Notes under the pieces: model-generated
The model's database searches: none
What the model was told of the DNA's origin: nothing
Seen by the model: only the letters and a program-made list of their open reading frames with translations
Part shown: one piece after another, positions 29,122-38,724 of the stretch
Layout: every line of letters begins with the position of its first letter
Position numbering within the stretch: the first letter of the stretch is position 1
Assembly (NCBI RefSeq): GCF_900115175.1
Contig: NZ_FOYV01000001.1
Span: 1,922,001 to 1,986,000 of the forward strand
Length of the DNA: 64,000 nt
From: Marinobacter gudaonensis
GTDB lineage: Bacteria > Pseudomonadota > Gammaproteobacteria > Pseudomonadales > Oleiphilaceae
Direction: 5' to 3'
Position numbers and translations under genes: made by a program

Positions 29122-29289
29122 GCGCAGCCTCCACTGTCCAAAAGTGAGTTTGACGGATGAAACTGAATCCTACTGCTTCAGTGTAGACAAACAGGCCTAT
29201 ACTGAGCGGGCAACTGATTGCATCGGTTTACCGGTTCCGGGCGTAGATAACCGGACTGAAAACCTCTACCAAAAGGAGCAGGATTGACC

Positions 29290-30093
29290 ATGACAAAACT
29301 GACACTGGCGGTTGCCGCTACTACCCTTTCACTCTCTCTGGCAGGTACACAGGCACTGGCGGATATGCAGACCAAAACGATTGAGTACACCATTGGCGAC
29401 ACCACCTTCACCGGCTACATGGCCTGGGATGACGATAGCGAGAACAAGCGCCCCGGCGTGCTGGTCGTTCACGAGTGGTGGGGACACAACGAGTTCGCGA
29501 GGGAGCAGGCAGAGCGACTGGCTGCCGCCGGTTACACGGCGTTTGCCCTCGACATGTATGGGTCGGGCAAGCTGGCAGATCATCCTGACACGGCCCAGAA
29601 GTTCATGCAGGAAGCCACCAAAGACATCGAGCAGGTCAAGGCCCGCTTCCTCAAGGCCAAAGAAATTCTGCAGAATCACGAAACCGTCGATGGGTCACGG
29701 ATCGCCGCCCAGGGTTACTGCTTCGGCGGCGCCGTGGTGCTGAACATGGCAAGGCTTGGCGTAGACCTGGACGGCGTGGTGAGTTTCCATGGCGCCCTGG
29801 GTAGTCCGTTGACCGCCGAGCCGGGAACCGTCACGGCGCGAGTGCAGGTGTACACCGGCGGCGCCGACAAAATGGTACCGTCCGACCAGGTGGCCGGTCT
29901 GGTCAAGGAAATGCAGGATGCCGGGGTAGACCTGACCCTGGTGACCTTCCCCGGCGTACTCCATTCGTTCACGAACCCTGGGGCGGACAAGTTTGCCGAG
30001 GAGTTCGGCATGCCCGTGGGATACAACGAAGAGGCCGCGACCCGCTCATGGGAGGGCACCATGCGTTTCTATGAGGATATCTTCGCGCAATAA
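29290..30093 (+). CDS. Dienelactone hydrolase family protein with signal peptide
   Basis: Alpha/beta-hydrolase of 267 residues. A signal peptide (LAVAATTLSLSLAGTQALA, cleavage near residue 25) sends it to the periplasm. The catalytic set of dienelactone hydrolases is visible: nucleophile Cys in GYCFGGAVVL, Asp in the YTGGADKMVP region and His in PGVLHSFTNP. The VHEWWGHNEFAREQAERLA block is family-typical. No aromatic-degradation genes are adjacent, so a role in chlorocatechol breakdown is not supported. The start is the ATG at 29290 behind AAAAGGAG, not the upstream TTG at 29284. Confidence 0.87.
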   Translation: MTKLTLAVAATTLSLSLAGTQALADMQTKTIEYTIGDTTFTGYMAWDDDSENKRPGVLVVHEWWGHNEFAREQAERLAAAGYTAFALDMYGSGKLADHPDTAQKFMQEATKDIEQVKARFLKAKEILQNHETVDGSRIAAQGYCFGGAVVLNMARLGVDLDGVVSFHGALGSPLTAEPGTVTARVQVYTGGADKMVPSDQVAGLVKEMQDAGVDLTLVTFPGVLHSFTNPGADKFAEEFGMPVGYNEEAATRSWEGTMRFYEDIFAQ

Positions 30094-30104
30094 GTCCAGG
30101 GGGC

Positions 30105-30800
30105 TCAGAGCGACGAGGCAATACTGTTGCGTACGTCGGTCATGAGATCGTCGATGGCCAGGGTGCCGGTGGCCATCGGCGGATGAATAACCACTTCAAT
30201 CTCGCCCGGGGAAAATGCCGCGTGCCCCTTGGGCAGACGCTGGTGCGAGCCGCGGATGGTCACTGGCAGAATGGGCAACTGGCCATCGGCGGCAATCACA
30301 AAGCCACCCTTCTTGAACGGCAGCAGTTTTCCGTCCCACGATCGGGTTCCCTCGGGGAAAATCAGTATGCTGGTGCCGTCGGGTAACTGTGCCACGCCAC
30401 GCTTGATGCTCTCCAGGGCATCCCCGCCTTTGGACCGGTCGATGAACAGGTTGCGGGAGGTTTCCAGTGCCAGGCCAAACAGCGGCACCTTGCGCAGCTC
30501 CTTCTTGATCACCCATCGGTACTGCAGCCCCAGCGCCAGCACCAGGGCCGGAGGGTCGAAATAGGAGGCGTGGTTGCTCAGGATGACGTAACGTTGGCCC
30601 GGTTCGATGTTTTCCCTGCCCCGAACCCGCAGACGGATTCCGCAAACTTTCAGGATTACCCAGGCGAAGATCTGGGTACCCCGGAACGCGGCATCGCCCC
30701 GCCGGCCCATCAGAGCGGCAACCACGATCGGCAGGAACAGAATCAGGGTAAGCAGACTTGCCCAGGACAGAATCCAGGCGGCTTTGAGCACTCGGAGCAT
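30105..30800 (-). CDS. plsC: 1-acyl-sn-glycerol-3-phosphate acyltransferase
   Basis: Membrane-associated enzyme that makes phosphatidic acid from lysophosphatidic acid. The 231 residues have an N-terminal membrane helix (WILSWASLLTLILFLPIVVAALM) and the acyltransferase motifs: NHASYFDPPAL (HX4D catalytic pair), FIDRSKGGDAL and FPEGTRSWDGK, with PILPVTIRGSH near the end. Fatty-acid specificity cannot be read. It ends 11 bases from the convergent hydrolase gene. Confidence 0.92.
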   Translation of the reverse strand: MLRVLKAAWILSWASLLTLILFLPIVVAALMGRRGDAAFRGTQIFAWVILKVCGIRLRVRGRENIEPGQRYVILSNHASYFDPPALVLALGLQYRWVIKKELRKVPLFGLALETSRNLFIDRSKGGDALESIKRGVAQLPDGTSILIFPEGTRSWDGKLLPFKKGGFVIAADGQLPILPVTIRGSHQRLPKGHAAFSPGEIEVVIHPPMATGTLAIDDLMTDVRNSIASSL

Positions 30801-30912
30801 GAACGTTTCCTGCAGATCTCGACTTCTGATTAAACGAGCGACAGGGAGAAAAGCTTACACGGCGGAGGCAGAATCACAAAGTCTGCCAATGGCGACGGCG
30901 ATTACCGGCCAT

Positions 30913-30940
30913 AAAAAAAGGCAGCCGAAGCTGCCTTTTT
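30913..30940. terminator. Bidirectional Rho-independent terminator after the cold-shock gene
   Basis: GGCAGC (30920-30925) and GCTGCC (30930-30935) form a stem around the tetraloop CGAA, flanked by seven A on one side and five T on the other, so it can end transcription on either strand. It lies 26 bases past the stop of the minus-strand cold-shock gene at 30967. The remainder of the 166-bp gap to plsC shows nothing clear. Confidence 0.9.
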
Positions 30941-30966
30941 GCGGATGTTGCCGAATCCCTCAGGGA

Positions 30967-31173
30967 TTAAAGGGCAACAACGTTCTCCGCCTGAGGACCT
31001 TTCTGGCCCTGGGTAACGGTGAACTCGACCTGCTGGCCTTCAGCCAGAGTCTTGAAACCGCTGCCCTGAATAGCGCTGTAGTGAACGAAAACGTCCGGGC
31101 CGCCTTCACGAGTGATAAAGCCAAAGCCTTTCGCTTCGTTGAAGAACTTAACAGTACCGGTAGTAGTAGACAT
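30967..31173 (-). CDS. Cold-shock domain protein (CspA family)
   Basis: Small single-stranded nucleic-acid-binding protein, 68 residues, acting as RNA chaperone. Both RNP motifs are intact: KGFGFITRE (RNP1) and VFVHYSAI (RNP2). The start chosen, [11 protein letters not shown] at 31173, sits behind an AGGAAG ribosome-binding site; the frame extends seven codons further upstream. The 240-bp gap before it (31174-31413) would give a long untranslated leader as in cspA, including a small GCACC/GGTGC hairpin near 31216-31230. I could not identify a cold box with confidence. Confidence 0.93.
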   Translation of the reverse strand: MSTTTGTVKFFNEAKGFGFITREGGPDVFVHYSAIQGSGFKTLAEGQQVEFTVTQGQKGPQAENVVAL

Positions 31174-31413
31174 ACTTAAACTTCCTGAAATCAATCATAT
31201 TATCTGCCGCCATGCACCTCCATGGTGCCGGGTCGGCGTTTTGCGGAAAAACAGAAATCGCGGAATCAAAAACAGGACGGTCACTACTAACTACGGAGGT
31301 ACGTCTTATTCATGAAATGCTTTACTGAATCTTTCCTACGCCTTGCACTCTACTCCTGAATCCGAAGCTTGCCAAGGGTATTTTTCAATAATTCATGTAG
31401 GTAGAGGTACCCA

Positions 31414-31794
31414 TCATCCCTTCAGCAGCGTAAAGGTGTACAGGCCGAGTGCCGTCATCAGGATGGAACCGATCACGTGGGCCAGAATACCGACCAGGGC
31501 CATGGCCCACTTGCCTTCCTGGATGGCCGCAAACATTTCCAGGGAAAACGTCGAGAAGGTGGTCAGGGCCCCACACAGCCCGGTAATGGCAAACAGCCGC
31601 CATTCCGGGGCCAGCGTGGTGCCATGACTGAAATAACCGATCAGCAGACCGATCAGCCAGCCGCCGCTGAGGTTGGCCACGAGGGTGCCATAAGGCACCG
31701 CATGATAGGTGGTGTTCAACCACAATCCCAGGGCCCAGCGGAGGTTGGCGCCAATAACGGCGCCAACACTGACCGCAAGTACCGACCACCACAT
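31414..31794 (-). CDS. crcB: Fluoride channel CrcB (Fluc)
   Basis: Small membrane protein that exports fluoride as a dual-topology dimer. The 126 residues carry four hydrophobic segments and family motifs: GAVIGANLRWALGLWLN (GAxxGAxxR), GTLVANLSGGWLIGLL (GTxxxNxxG) and GLCGALTTFSTFSLE (GxxGxxTTFSTF). It starts 5 bases after the fadE stop on the same strand, so it is probably expressed from the fadE transcript. There is no room for, and no sign of, a fluoride riboswitch. Confidence 0.95.
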   Translation of the reverse strand: MWWSVLAVSVGAVIGANLRWALGLWLNTTYHAVPYGTLVANLSGGWLIGLLIGYFSHGTTLAPEWRLFAITGLCGALTTFSTFSLEMFAAIQEGKWAMALVGILAHVIGSILMTALGLYTFTLLKG

Positions 31795-31799
31795 CCCGA

Positions 31800-34250
31800 T
31801 CAGGCCGGATTGTGGTCGATCACCGACTTCTTGTTCTGCGCGAAGGCATTGAACTCGAAGTCGTCGACGGTAAGCATCTCCAGCACCTGAACCTCATACC
31901 GGCGCATGAAGTCCGCCTCCTCCTTGGTAAAGATGCCGGCCTCGAGCGCTGCTTCAAAGCGCTCTTCCGGATGCAGGGCGGTCATCGGCAGTTCGCCCTT
32001 GGCATAGGCCTTGGTTGCCTTGCGGTACAGCTGCTCGGCCTTGTCGTAATCCTTGAGCAGGCTGTTGTAGGTGGCCACCGGGTTGTCCTCGGGGCCTTCG
32101 CCATTGGTGGTCCAGACGCTGGCGAGCAGCTTGCCACGAATCGGCGTATCCGTGGAGATGGCCCGGGCCAGTTTGCGCGCCAGATCATCATGCGGGCTGT
32201 CCCAGCGACGTCCCAGCGGCATGGTTACCGCCCTCAGCACCAGAGCGACGGCGCGGTTGGGCAGATTCTGCAGGAACTCGTCGAGAGCATTCTCGGTGCG
32301 ATACAGCAGCAGCTCGAGGCTGTATTCCATCGCCTCTTTCTCCCCCTCCACCGGCTGGGTTTCATGCCAGTTCTTGAGCACCATGGAGGCCAGGTACAGG
32401 TTGGACAGCATGTCGCCAAGGCGTGCGGAGATCAGCTCGCGCATTTTCAGTTCGCTGCCCAGCGTTGTCATGGCCGCGTCTGAACACAGCCCGAAGGCCG
32501 CGCTGAAACGCGACACCGCCTGGGCGTACTTCCGGCTGGCACTGTCGAAGGGCACGTCGGCGCGGCCCAGACCCAGAGCCTGGGTAAAGGCACGGGCTGC
32601 GTTACCAAAGATCAGGCCGGCGTGACCGAAGAAGGCGTCGTCGAAGGCATCAATATCGTCGTTGTCCTTCGCCGCCAGCTCCTTCAGCACATAAGGATGA
32701 CAGCGAATAGCGCCCTGGCCGAAGATCATCAGGCTACGGGTCATGATGTTCGCGCCTTCCACGGTGATCGAGACCGCAGCGCCACTGTAACCAATACCCA
32801 GGTAGTTGCGCGGCCCCAGAGTCACGGTTTTGCCACCGTGCACATCCATGGCGTCAGTAAGGACACCGCGCTGGAACTCGGTCAGGTGATACTTGAGGAT
32901 TGCCGAGGGCACGGACGGCTTCTCGCCCTTGTCGATCATGTTGGCGGTGTGGTTCACCGCCGACTGGGCAATGTAGGTCTTGGCAGCGATCCGGGCCAGG
33001 GGCTCCTGCACCCCTTCCATATCCGCCACCGGGGTGTTGAACTGGCGGCGAATACGGGTAAAGCCACCGGCCGTGCCAACGGCATAGGCCGCGGCGCCAG
33101 CGGCCCCGGATGGCAGGGTGATGCAACGACCCACCGACAGGCATTCAACCAGCATGCGCCAGCCCTGCCCGGCCATATCCACGCCACCGATAATGTAATC
33201 CAGCGGAATGAACACGTCCTTGCCCTTGATCGGCCCGTTCAGGAACGGACTGCCAATGGGGCAGTGGCGGCGACCAATTTCCATGCCTTTGGTGTCACGG
33301 GGAATCAGGGCGCAGGTGATGCCGTAATCCTTGGTATCGCCGAGCAGACCGTCCGGATCGAACATCCGGAAAGCCAGCCCCACCACCGTGGCGATGGGCG
33401 CCAGGGTAATCCAGCGCTTCTCAAAGTTCAGACGGATACCGACGACTTCCTTGCCACCGACTTTCTGTTTGCACACGATCCCGGTATCCGGCAGCGATGT
33501 GGCGTCTGACCCTGCCCTCGGGCCCGTCAGCCCGAAACACGGAATTTCGCGGCCGTCGGCCAAGCGTGGCAGGTAGTGGTTCTTCTGTTCTTCGGTACCG
33601 TACTTGACCAGCAGCTCGCCTGGGCCGAGGGAGTTGGGCACGCCCACCGACACCATCAGCGATTCGTTGGCCGCCAGCTTCTGCAGCACTGCGGTCTGGG
33701 CCTTGGCGGAGAACTCCAGGCCTCCGTATTCCTTCGGGATGATCATGCCGAAAAACTTTTCCTTCTTCAGGAAATCCCAGAGTTCCTTGGGCAGGTCGGC
33801 ACGTTCCACCGCCACGTCCCAGGCGTTGCACATGGCAATGGCCTGGGCGCACTGATTGTCCACAAACGCCTGCTCTTCCTCGGTCAGGCCGGTGTGACGG
33901 TTGATCAGCAGGTTGTGCCAGTCCGGGCGGCCGGTGAACAGTTCACCGTCCCAGCCCACGGTGCCGGCTTCCAGCGCTACCTTTTCGGTATCGGACACCC
34001 GGGGCGCCACCTTCTTGAAGGTGGCGAAAACACGCGGAGTGAGCCAACTCTGTCGAAAGCCAGGCAGGCCGGCGGCGGCGGTTATGGCGGCACCGGCGAG
34101 CAGTATCAGCGCCAGCCATCCGGAGGCGAAGAACAGCGACAGAAGGCCGGTCACCAGCAGAACGCCAATGGCCGATTTGGCACCGGCCTCGCGCCGCATC
34201 ACGATCAACAGGCCGGCCAGTGCCGCGACAAACAGAATGAAAGTCATCAT
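31800..34250 (-). CDS. fadE: Acyl-CoA dehydrogenase FadE
   Basis: First step of fatty-acid beta-oxidation. The 816 residues match the long gammaproteobacterial FadE (814 in E. coli), not the 380-residue form. Two hydrophobic segments at the N-terminus (about 1-45) anchor it to the inner membrane. The dehydrogenase core includes IIPKEYGGLEFSAKAQTAV, FGLTGPRAGSDATSLPDTG and the AGGFTRIRRQF region. A C-terminal DUF1974-type extension follows (about 500-800). Electrons would pass to the quinone pool. ATG at 34250 or one codon later. Confidence 0.94.
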   Translation of the reverse strand: MMTFILFVAALAGLLIVMRREAGAKSAIGVLLVTGLLSLFFASGWLALILLAGAAITAAAGLPGFRQSWLTPRVFATFKKVAPRVSDTEKVALEAGTVGWDGELFTGRPDWHNLLINRHTGLTEEEQAFVDNQCAQAIAMCNAWDVAVERADLPKELWDFLKKEKFFGMIIPKEYGGLEFSAKAQTAVLQKLAANESLMVSVGVPNSLGPGELLVKYGTEEQKNHYLPRLADGREIPCFGLTGPRAGSDATSLPDTGIVCKQKVGGKEVVGIRLNFEKRWITLAPIATVVGLAFRMFDPDGLLGDTKDYGITCALIPRDTKGMEIGRRHCPIGSPFLNGPIKGKDVFIPLDYIIGGVDMAGQGWRMLVECLSVGRCITLPSGAAGAAAYAVGTAGGFTRIRRQFNTPVADMEGVQEPLARIAAKTYIAQSAVNHTANMIDKGEKPSVPSAILKYHLTEFQRGVLTDAMDVHGGKTVTLGPRNYLGIGYSGAAVSITVEGANIMTRSLMIFGQGAIRCHPYVLKELAAKDNDDIDAFDDAFFGHAGLIFGNAARAFTQALGLGRADVPFDSASRKYAQAVSRFSAAFGLCSDAAMTTLGSELKMRELISARLGDMLSNLYLASMVLKNWHETQPVEGEKEAMEYSLELLLYRTENALDEFLQNLPNRAVALVLRAVTMPLGRRWDSPHDDLARKLARAISTDTPIRGKLLASVWTTNGEGPEDNPVATYNSLLKDYDKAEQLYRKATKAYAKGELPMTALHPEERFEAALEAGIFTKEEADFMRRYEVQVLEMLTVDDFEFNAFAQNKKSVIDHNPA

Positions 34251-34378
34251 AGGTTCTCTCTGTCATCCATGGTTAGTGAAGCTCTTAGACTAAAGTAGGT
34301 ACGCCCACAGTACCGCATCAGATGATGACTGGCCAGCAACCGCCCGGGAGTCAGCAGGTTACGGCTGTTGTGCCGTGA

Positions 34379-37240
34379 CTACTGGGTCACAATTACCCGA
34401 ATTCCTTCCAGGGCCAGGGTGGCGTGACCAATAGCCTCACGGGCCGCTTCGAACTGATCCCGAAAATACTGGATCTCTTCCTCACGCACGGCCGGATTGA
34501 TCTTCCTGAGCGCCTCGAGGCGACGGATCTCCGGCTCGAAACGTGTCGAAAGCTGCTCCAGTGCCTGCGCTTTCAGAGGCTCCAGATGGGGCCCTGACAG
34601 CTGCTCCACATGATCCACCATGGTCTCCACCTGGGGCCGGATCTGCGGCACGATGGCCTGGGCCGTACGCCGACGGATATTGGCACAGAGTTCGTTAAGC
34701 CGCTCATGAGGCAACGCTGCCGACAGCTCCTTGCCGTTCACATCCACCAGTAGCCGGAGGGGCGATACCGGCAGGTAACGGGTCAGCTGGAGCGCCTCGG
34801 GCGCCGGGCAGTGCACGGTGAACAGCGCTTCCATCAGCAGGGTGCCCGGCGGCAGCGCCTTCACCGACAGGCTGGCGAGCGCCGCCTTGCCCAGGCCCGA
34901 GCTGGTGACCGAGTCCATGACCCCGGTCACCATCGGGTGCTCCCAGCTCATGAACGCCAGGTCCTCGCGCTCGAGGGCGTTCTGGCGGCTCCAGGTGACG
35001 GTGATACCATCCTCGGGCAGCTCCGCCACATGGCCGGCCTGGTACTGCTCACCCGGGCGCAGAATGTCGGAGTGTTCAGCATGGTCTTCCACGTCCACCC
35101 CGAGTATGTCAAAAGCCTGCATCATGTAATCCCGTACCGGGGCTTCGGCCTCTTCAGCCTCAATGGCTTCAATCAGGGCTTCCGCTACCTCGGGCCGACA
35201 GGAATTGAGCTCGATCAGGGCGTCGCGGCCGTTTTGTAACAGGGTCTTGAGCCGGGCGGTTTCCGAGGCCGATGCCTCCACCAGTCCGGCAACGGCTTCC
35301 TGGTCGCCGTCAATCGCCTGCTGCCACAGGTCCTGCACCGTTCCCTGAACGGTCACGCCCACCGCGCAGCTTTCGGCGAGCGCATTGAGCCCCTCGTGGA
35401 ACCAGCGGAACTGGATTTCCTGGCTGGTTCCCGCCAGATAAGGGATGTGAATGCGAATGCGTTCGGTCTGGCCTATGCGGTCCAGTCGACCGATCCTCTG
35501 CTCCAGCAGGTCCGGGTTGGCGGGCAGATCAAACAGCACCAAGTGATGGGCGAACTGGAAGTTGCGGCCCTCGCTGCCAATCTCGGAGCAGATCAGCGCC
35601 TGGGCGCCCTGTTCACAGTCGGCAAAGTAGGCGGCGGCCCGGTCCCGCTCCAGCAGGCTCAGGTGTTCGTGGAACGCCGCACTGCGAATGCCGGCCCGCA
35701 ACTGTAAATAGTGCTCCAGCGCCATGGCGGTCTCGGCCCGGGCGCAGATGACCACCACTTTCGAGGGCCGCAGCCCTACCAGAGTCTTTTCCAGCCAGGC
35801 AACCCGGGGATCCTCCGCCAGCCACTGTTCCTCCGGCACCTGTTGCTCAGGCGCGAGCCCGGACACGCCCCAGGCCCGGGTTTCGTACATGGCCGGGCAT
35901 GGCAGGGCGACGGGCTCGGGGACACGCTCGGGGAAGCCCTGGACCGCCGCCCGGGTATTGCGGAACAGCACACGGCTGGTACCGTGGCGATCCAGCAACG
36001 CATCGATCACCGACTGGCGCGGATTGCTGCCTGCCAGCAACTGGTCCAGCTCATCACCCAGCCACTGGTGCAAGCGTTCATGGTCGTCCTCGCCGATTTC
36101 ACTGCCCGGAACCTGGATACGGCGGACCACCTGATTGATCAATTCGTAGTGCTGTTCCTGCTCCCGGAAAGCCTCCAGATCGTGGAACCGTGCGGGATCC
36201 AGAAGACGCAGCCGGGCAAAATGGCTGGCCACACCCACCTGTTCAGGCGTCGCCGTCAACAAAAGCAAACCGCGACTCCTCGCAGACAACTGCTCGACCA
36301 CCTGATATTCCGGGCTCGGCTGTTCCGGGCTCCAGACCAGATGGTGGGCCTCGTCAACAATGCTCAGATCCCAGTCCGCCTGCAAAACATCGTCACGGGC
36401 CTGCTCACTGTTCACCAGAAAGTCCAGGCTGCACAACACCAGTTGCTCGCTTTCGAACGGATTGACCGAGAGCGAATCGCCGAACACATGGTTCACCAGG
36501 GCATCGACATCGTCTTCGTCGTCCTTGAGGGCGTCGTAGCGACTCTGATCGACAATGGAAAAACGCAGGTTGAAACGCCGGAGCATTTCCACCAGCCACT
36601 GATGCGTCAGCGAGTCCGGCACCACGATCAGGGCCCGCTTGGCCAGTCCGGTCTGCAACTGGTAGTGCAGGATCAGGCCGGCCTCAATGGTCTTGCCCAG
36701 GCCCACCTCGTCGGCAAGCAGCACACGGGGCGCGTGCCGTCGGGCCACTTCGTGGGCGATGTAGATCTGGTGAGCCAGATGCTGGGTTCGCGCGCCAATA
36801 AGTCCCTGGGCAGGCGACGCCCGCAGGCGGTCCATGTGCTGAAGGGTGGCGTAGCGAAGGCGAAAGGCGCCATTGCGGTCGAACTGACCTGCAAACAGGC
36901 GCTGGTGCGGCGCCGAGAAGTTGACCGACCCGGCCAGCTTAACCTCGGAGATCTCCTGCAGGTCGCCGCCGTTGTCGCCGTGATAGATCAGAACACCGCC
37001 GCGATCTTCCACCGCTCGCACGATATACAGGGTGCCGTCGAAGGTCTCGATCTGCTCACCTATCTGGTAGATGATCCGGGACAGCGGCGCATTATCGATG
37101 GCGTAGGTGCGCTCTTCATCGGCGGCAGGAAAGCCGAGGGTCACGCGACGACCGGAGATGTCGGTCACAATGCCCAGGCCAAGTGCGGTATCGCTGTGAC
37201 TGACCCAGCGCTGGCCGATCACAAATTCCGATGTATCCAA
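34379..37240 (-). CDS. rapA: RNA polymerase-associated ATPase RapA
   Basis: Swi2/Snf2 ATPase that binds RNA polymerase and helps recycle it after transcription. From a TTG at 37240 the protein has 953 residues (968 in E. coli). Order: N-terminal Tudor-like domains (GQRWVSHSDTALGLGIV onwards), Walker A DEVGLGKTIEAG, DEAH box VDEAHHLVWS, LLTATPEQ, helicase C domain with SEIGSEGRNFQFAHHLVLFDLP and EQRIGRLDRIGQT, then the RapA C-terminal domain. The frame is open to 37333, but GGAGG six bases before the TTG fixes the start; no ATG lies near. cysZ lies 22 bases upstream on the same strand. Confidence 0.94.
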   Translation of the reverse strand: MDTSEFVIGQRWVSHSDTALGLGIVTDISGRRVTLGFPAADEERTYAIDNAPLSRIIYQIGEQIETFDGTLYIVRAVEDRGGVLIYHGDNGGDLQEISEVKLAGSVNFSAPHQRLFAGQFDRNGAFRLRYATLQHMDRLRASPAQGLIGARTQHLAHQIYIAHEVARRHAPRVLLADEVGLGKTIEAGLILHYQLQTGLAKRALIVVPDSLTHQWLVEMLRRFNLRFSIVDQSRYDALKDDEDDVDALVNHVFGDSLSVNPFESEQLVLCSLDFLVNSEQARDDVLQADWDLSIVDEAHHLVWSPEQPSPEYQVVEQLSARSRGLLLLTATPEQVGVASHFARLRLLDPARFHDLEAFREQEQHYELINQVVRRIQVPGSEIGEDDHERLHQWLGDELDQLLAGSNPRQSVIDALLDRHGTSRVLFRNTRAAVQGFPERVPEPVALPCPAMYETRAWGVSGLAPEQQVPEEQWLAEDPRVAWLEKTLVGLRPSKVVVICARAETAMALEHYLQLRAGIRSAAFHEHLSLLERDRAAAYFADCEQGAQALICSEIGSEGRNFQFAHHLVLFDLPANPDLLEQRIGRLDRIGQTERIRIHIPYLAGTSQEIQFRWFHEGLNALAESCAVGVTVQGTVQDLWQQAIDGDQEAVAGLVEASASETARLKTLLQNGRDALIELNSCRPEVAEALIEAIEAEEAEAPVRDYMMQAFDILGVDVEDHAEHSDILRPGEQYQAGHVAELPEDGITVTWSRQNALEREDLAFMSWEHPMVTGVMDSVTSSGLGKAALASLSVKALPPGTLLMEALFTVHCPAPEALQLTRYLPVSPLRLLVDVNGKELSAALPHERLNELCANIRRRTAQAIVPQIRPQVETMVDHVEQLSGPHLEPLKAQALEQLSTRFEPEIRRLEALRKINPAVREEEIQYFRDQFEAAREAIGHATLALEGIRVIVTQ

Positions 37241-37262
37241 GAAACCTCCAGAAAGACAGCAA

Positions 37263-38012
37263 TCAAGTTCGTGTAGCGCCGTTCTCACGCACCCAGTAAG
37301 CCGTGGCTCCGCACACAGCGGCCGGCACCACAAACAGGTTCAGCACCGGCACCATGGCGGCGAGCGCCACTGGCAGCCCGAAGCCGAACGCCGACAACCG
37401 GGTATCGCCCAGCAGACGGCGCAGGGCCGGGAAACTGACCTTGTGGTTGTCAGCGGGGTAGTCCACGTACTGCAACGCCATCATCCAGCTGTTGAACAGA
37501 AACCACAGTACCGCGGCCACCAGGTTGACCACCGGAATCAGGCCGATGAGCAGCAAGCCGATGGCGCGGGGCAGGTAATAGAGAATCTTCTGTACTTCCC
37601 GCCAGAGGGCCCGGGGGATGTCCTTGATAATAGCTGCCCAGCTTTCATCTGTGCTGATTTCCTGGCCGGTCAGGTGCTTCTCGGTCAGTTCGGCAAGATA
37701 ACCATAAAAGGGTGAGCCAATCAGATTGGCGACAATAACGAAGCCGTAGGCCAGCATCAGCACAATCACCGCCCCGTAAAGAATCCAGAACAGCCAATCC
37801 AGCGCCTGCAACCAGGCCCAGTCCGGAAGCCAGGCCATGGCAGCGGCAATCAGGCCGGCAAAGAGCTCACCCAGAAAAACGAACAGAAGACCGAAGAGCA
37901 GAATGTTGATGACCAGCGGTATGATCACAAACAGCCGAAGACCTGGCTGCCGGATCAGTCGGAAACCTTCACCCAGATAGCCCAGTCCACGAAAAAAGTT
38001 ACCCTTGAGCAT
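37263..38012 (-). CDS. cysZ: CysZ/EI24-family membrane protein
   Basis: The 249-residue product resembles CysZ along its length: GLGYLGEGFRLIRQPGLRLFVIIPLVINILL at the start, four to five hydrophobic segments, KDIPRALWREVQKILYYLPRAI in the middle, and FNSWMMALQYVDYPADNHKVSF then LNLFVVPAAVCGATAYWV at the end. CysZ carries sulfate for cysteine synthesis in E. coli; no sulfur gene is adjacent here. Start at 38012 is chosen because GGAGG lies about 11 bases upstream; the frame continues to 38054, so 6-14 more residues are possible. Confidence 0.87.
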   Translation of the reverse strand: MLKGNFFRGLGYLGEGFRLIRQPGLRLFVIIPLVINILLFGLLFVFLGELFAGLIAAAMAWLPDWAWLQALDWLFWILYGAVIVLMLAYGFVIVANLIGSPFYGYLAELTEKHLTGQEISTDESWAAIIKDIPRALWREVQKILYYLPRAIGLLLIGLIPVVNLVAAVLWFLFNSWMMALQYVDYPADNHKVSFPALRRLLGDTRLSAFGFGLPVALAAMVPVLNLFVVPAAVCGATAYWVRENGATRT

Positions 38013-38110
38013 CGTCGGCAGGACCTCCGCTTCCATGACATTGACGGGCCGCAAAGCATATCATGTTGATACCTTTCCCACAGCCCGCGCGCACTCAGGA
38101 CTTCCCAGAC

Positions 38111-38542
38111 ATGCCAGTAAACCGTCCGCAACCAGACCGACACCGGCTTCGATCCGCGCTGAACCGGGTACTGAACTGCCGGCCCCTCTGGCGCGGCGCT
38201 CTGGTGCTCTCGCTACTGGCCATCGCGTTCCTCGCCACCACCGCCAACCCCTACCCCGTGCCCTCGGCACCTAGCGACAAGATCAATCACCTGATTGCGT
38301 TTGCGGAGCTCACCATCCTGACGCGTCTGGCATGGCCCGAGCTGGGTGCCCGCTGGTTCGTGCCAGGCCTTCTGCTCTTTGGCCTGTCGATCGAGCTGGT
38401 TCAGGCGACCTTGCCGTATCGGGATTTCTCCCTGGCCGATCTGGCTGCAGACGCCGCGGGCATCGCCATCGGCCTCCTGCCCTGGCCCGGCGTTCGCAAG
38501 GCCCGAGCCTCGGATTTGAGACGTTCGCCCGAATCCTTGTGA
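38111..38542 (+). CDS. VanZ-like membrane protein
   Basis: The 143-residue product (159 if started at 38063) has about four hydrophobic segments and the VanZ-like pattern SDKINHLIAFAELTILTRLAWPE and LSIELVQATLPYRDFSLADLAADAAGIAIGLL. The family is named after a teicoplanin-resistance accessory gene, but most members have unknown roles and resistance should not be inferred. The start is uncertain. Its TGA overlaps the GacA box at 38538. Confidence 0.7.
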   Translation: MPVNRPQPDRHRLRSALNRVLNCRPLWRGALVLSLLAIAFLATTANPYPVPSAPSDKINHLIAFAELTILTRLAWPELGARWFVPGLLLFGLSIELVQATLPYRDFSLADLAADAAGIAIGLLPWPGVRKARASDLRRSPESL

Positions 38543-38555
38543 GACATTTCCTACA
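38538..38555. promoter_or_regulatory. GacA/UvrY box upstream of the CsrB-type RNA
   Basis: TGTGAGACATTTCCTACA matches the GacA upstream activating sequence TGTAAG-N6-CTTACA at ten of twelve defined positions, including the common ACATTT-like centre. It lies about 170-187 bases before the predicted RNA start, the distance at which GacA/UvrY boxes act on csrB and rsmZ. Its position at the end of the VanZ-like gene is incidental. Confidence 0.78.
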
Positions 38556-38712
38556 AGTGTGTGCGATCCCACAGTGACATCGCGTACGCGCGCAGAACCG
38601 ATCCTCCCCAAAGAGAACCTAACTACCTGATAACCATATTTTATTGGATTTCGGGACTAAGCAACGGGCCAAGAACCGTGCACAGTTCACACGATTGTCA
38701 AAAGCCGATTGT

Positions 38713-38718
38713 TATAGT
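38713..38718 (+). promoter_or_regulatory. -10 element of the CsrB-type RNA
   Basis: TATAGT lies seven bases before the expected transcription start G38725. No good -35 stands 17 bases upstream (TTGTCA at 38695-38700 is only 12 bases away), which fits a promoter that depends on an activator. Confidence 0.6.
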
Positions 38719-38724
38719 GTTTAC

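Noticed and set aside
31795..31800. A fluoride riboswitch upstream of crcB
   Set aside because: Only five bases separate fadE and crcB, so there is no space for one.
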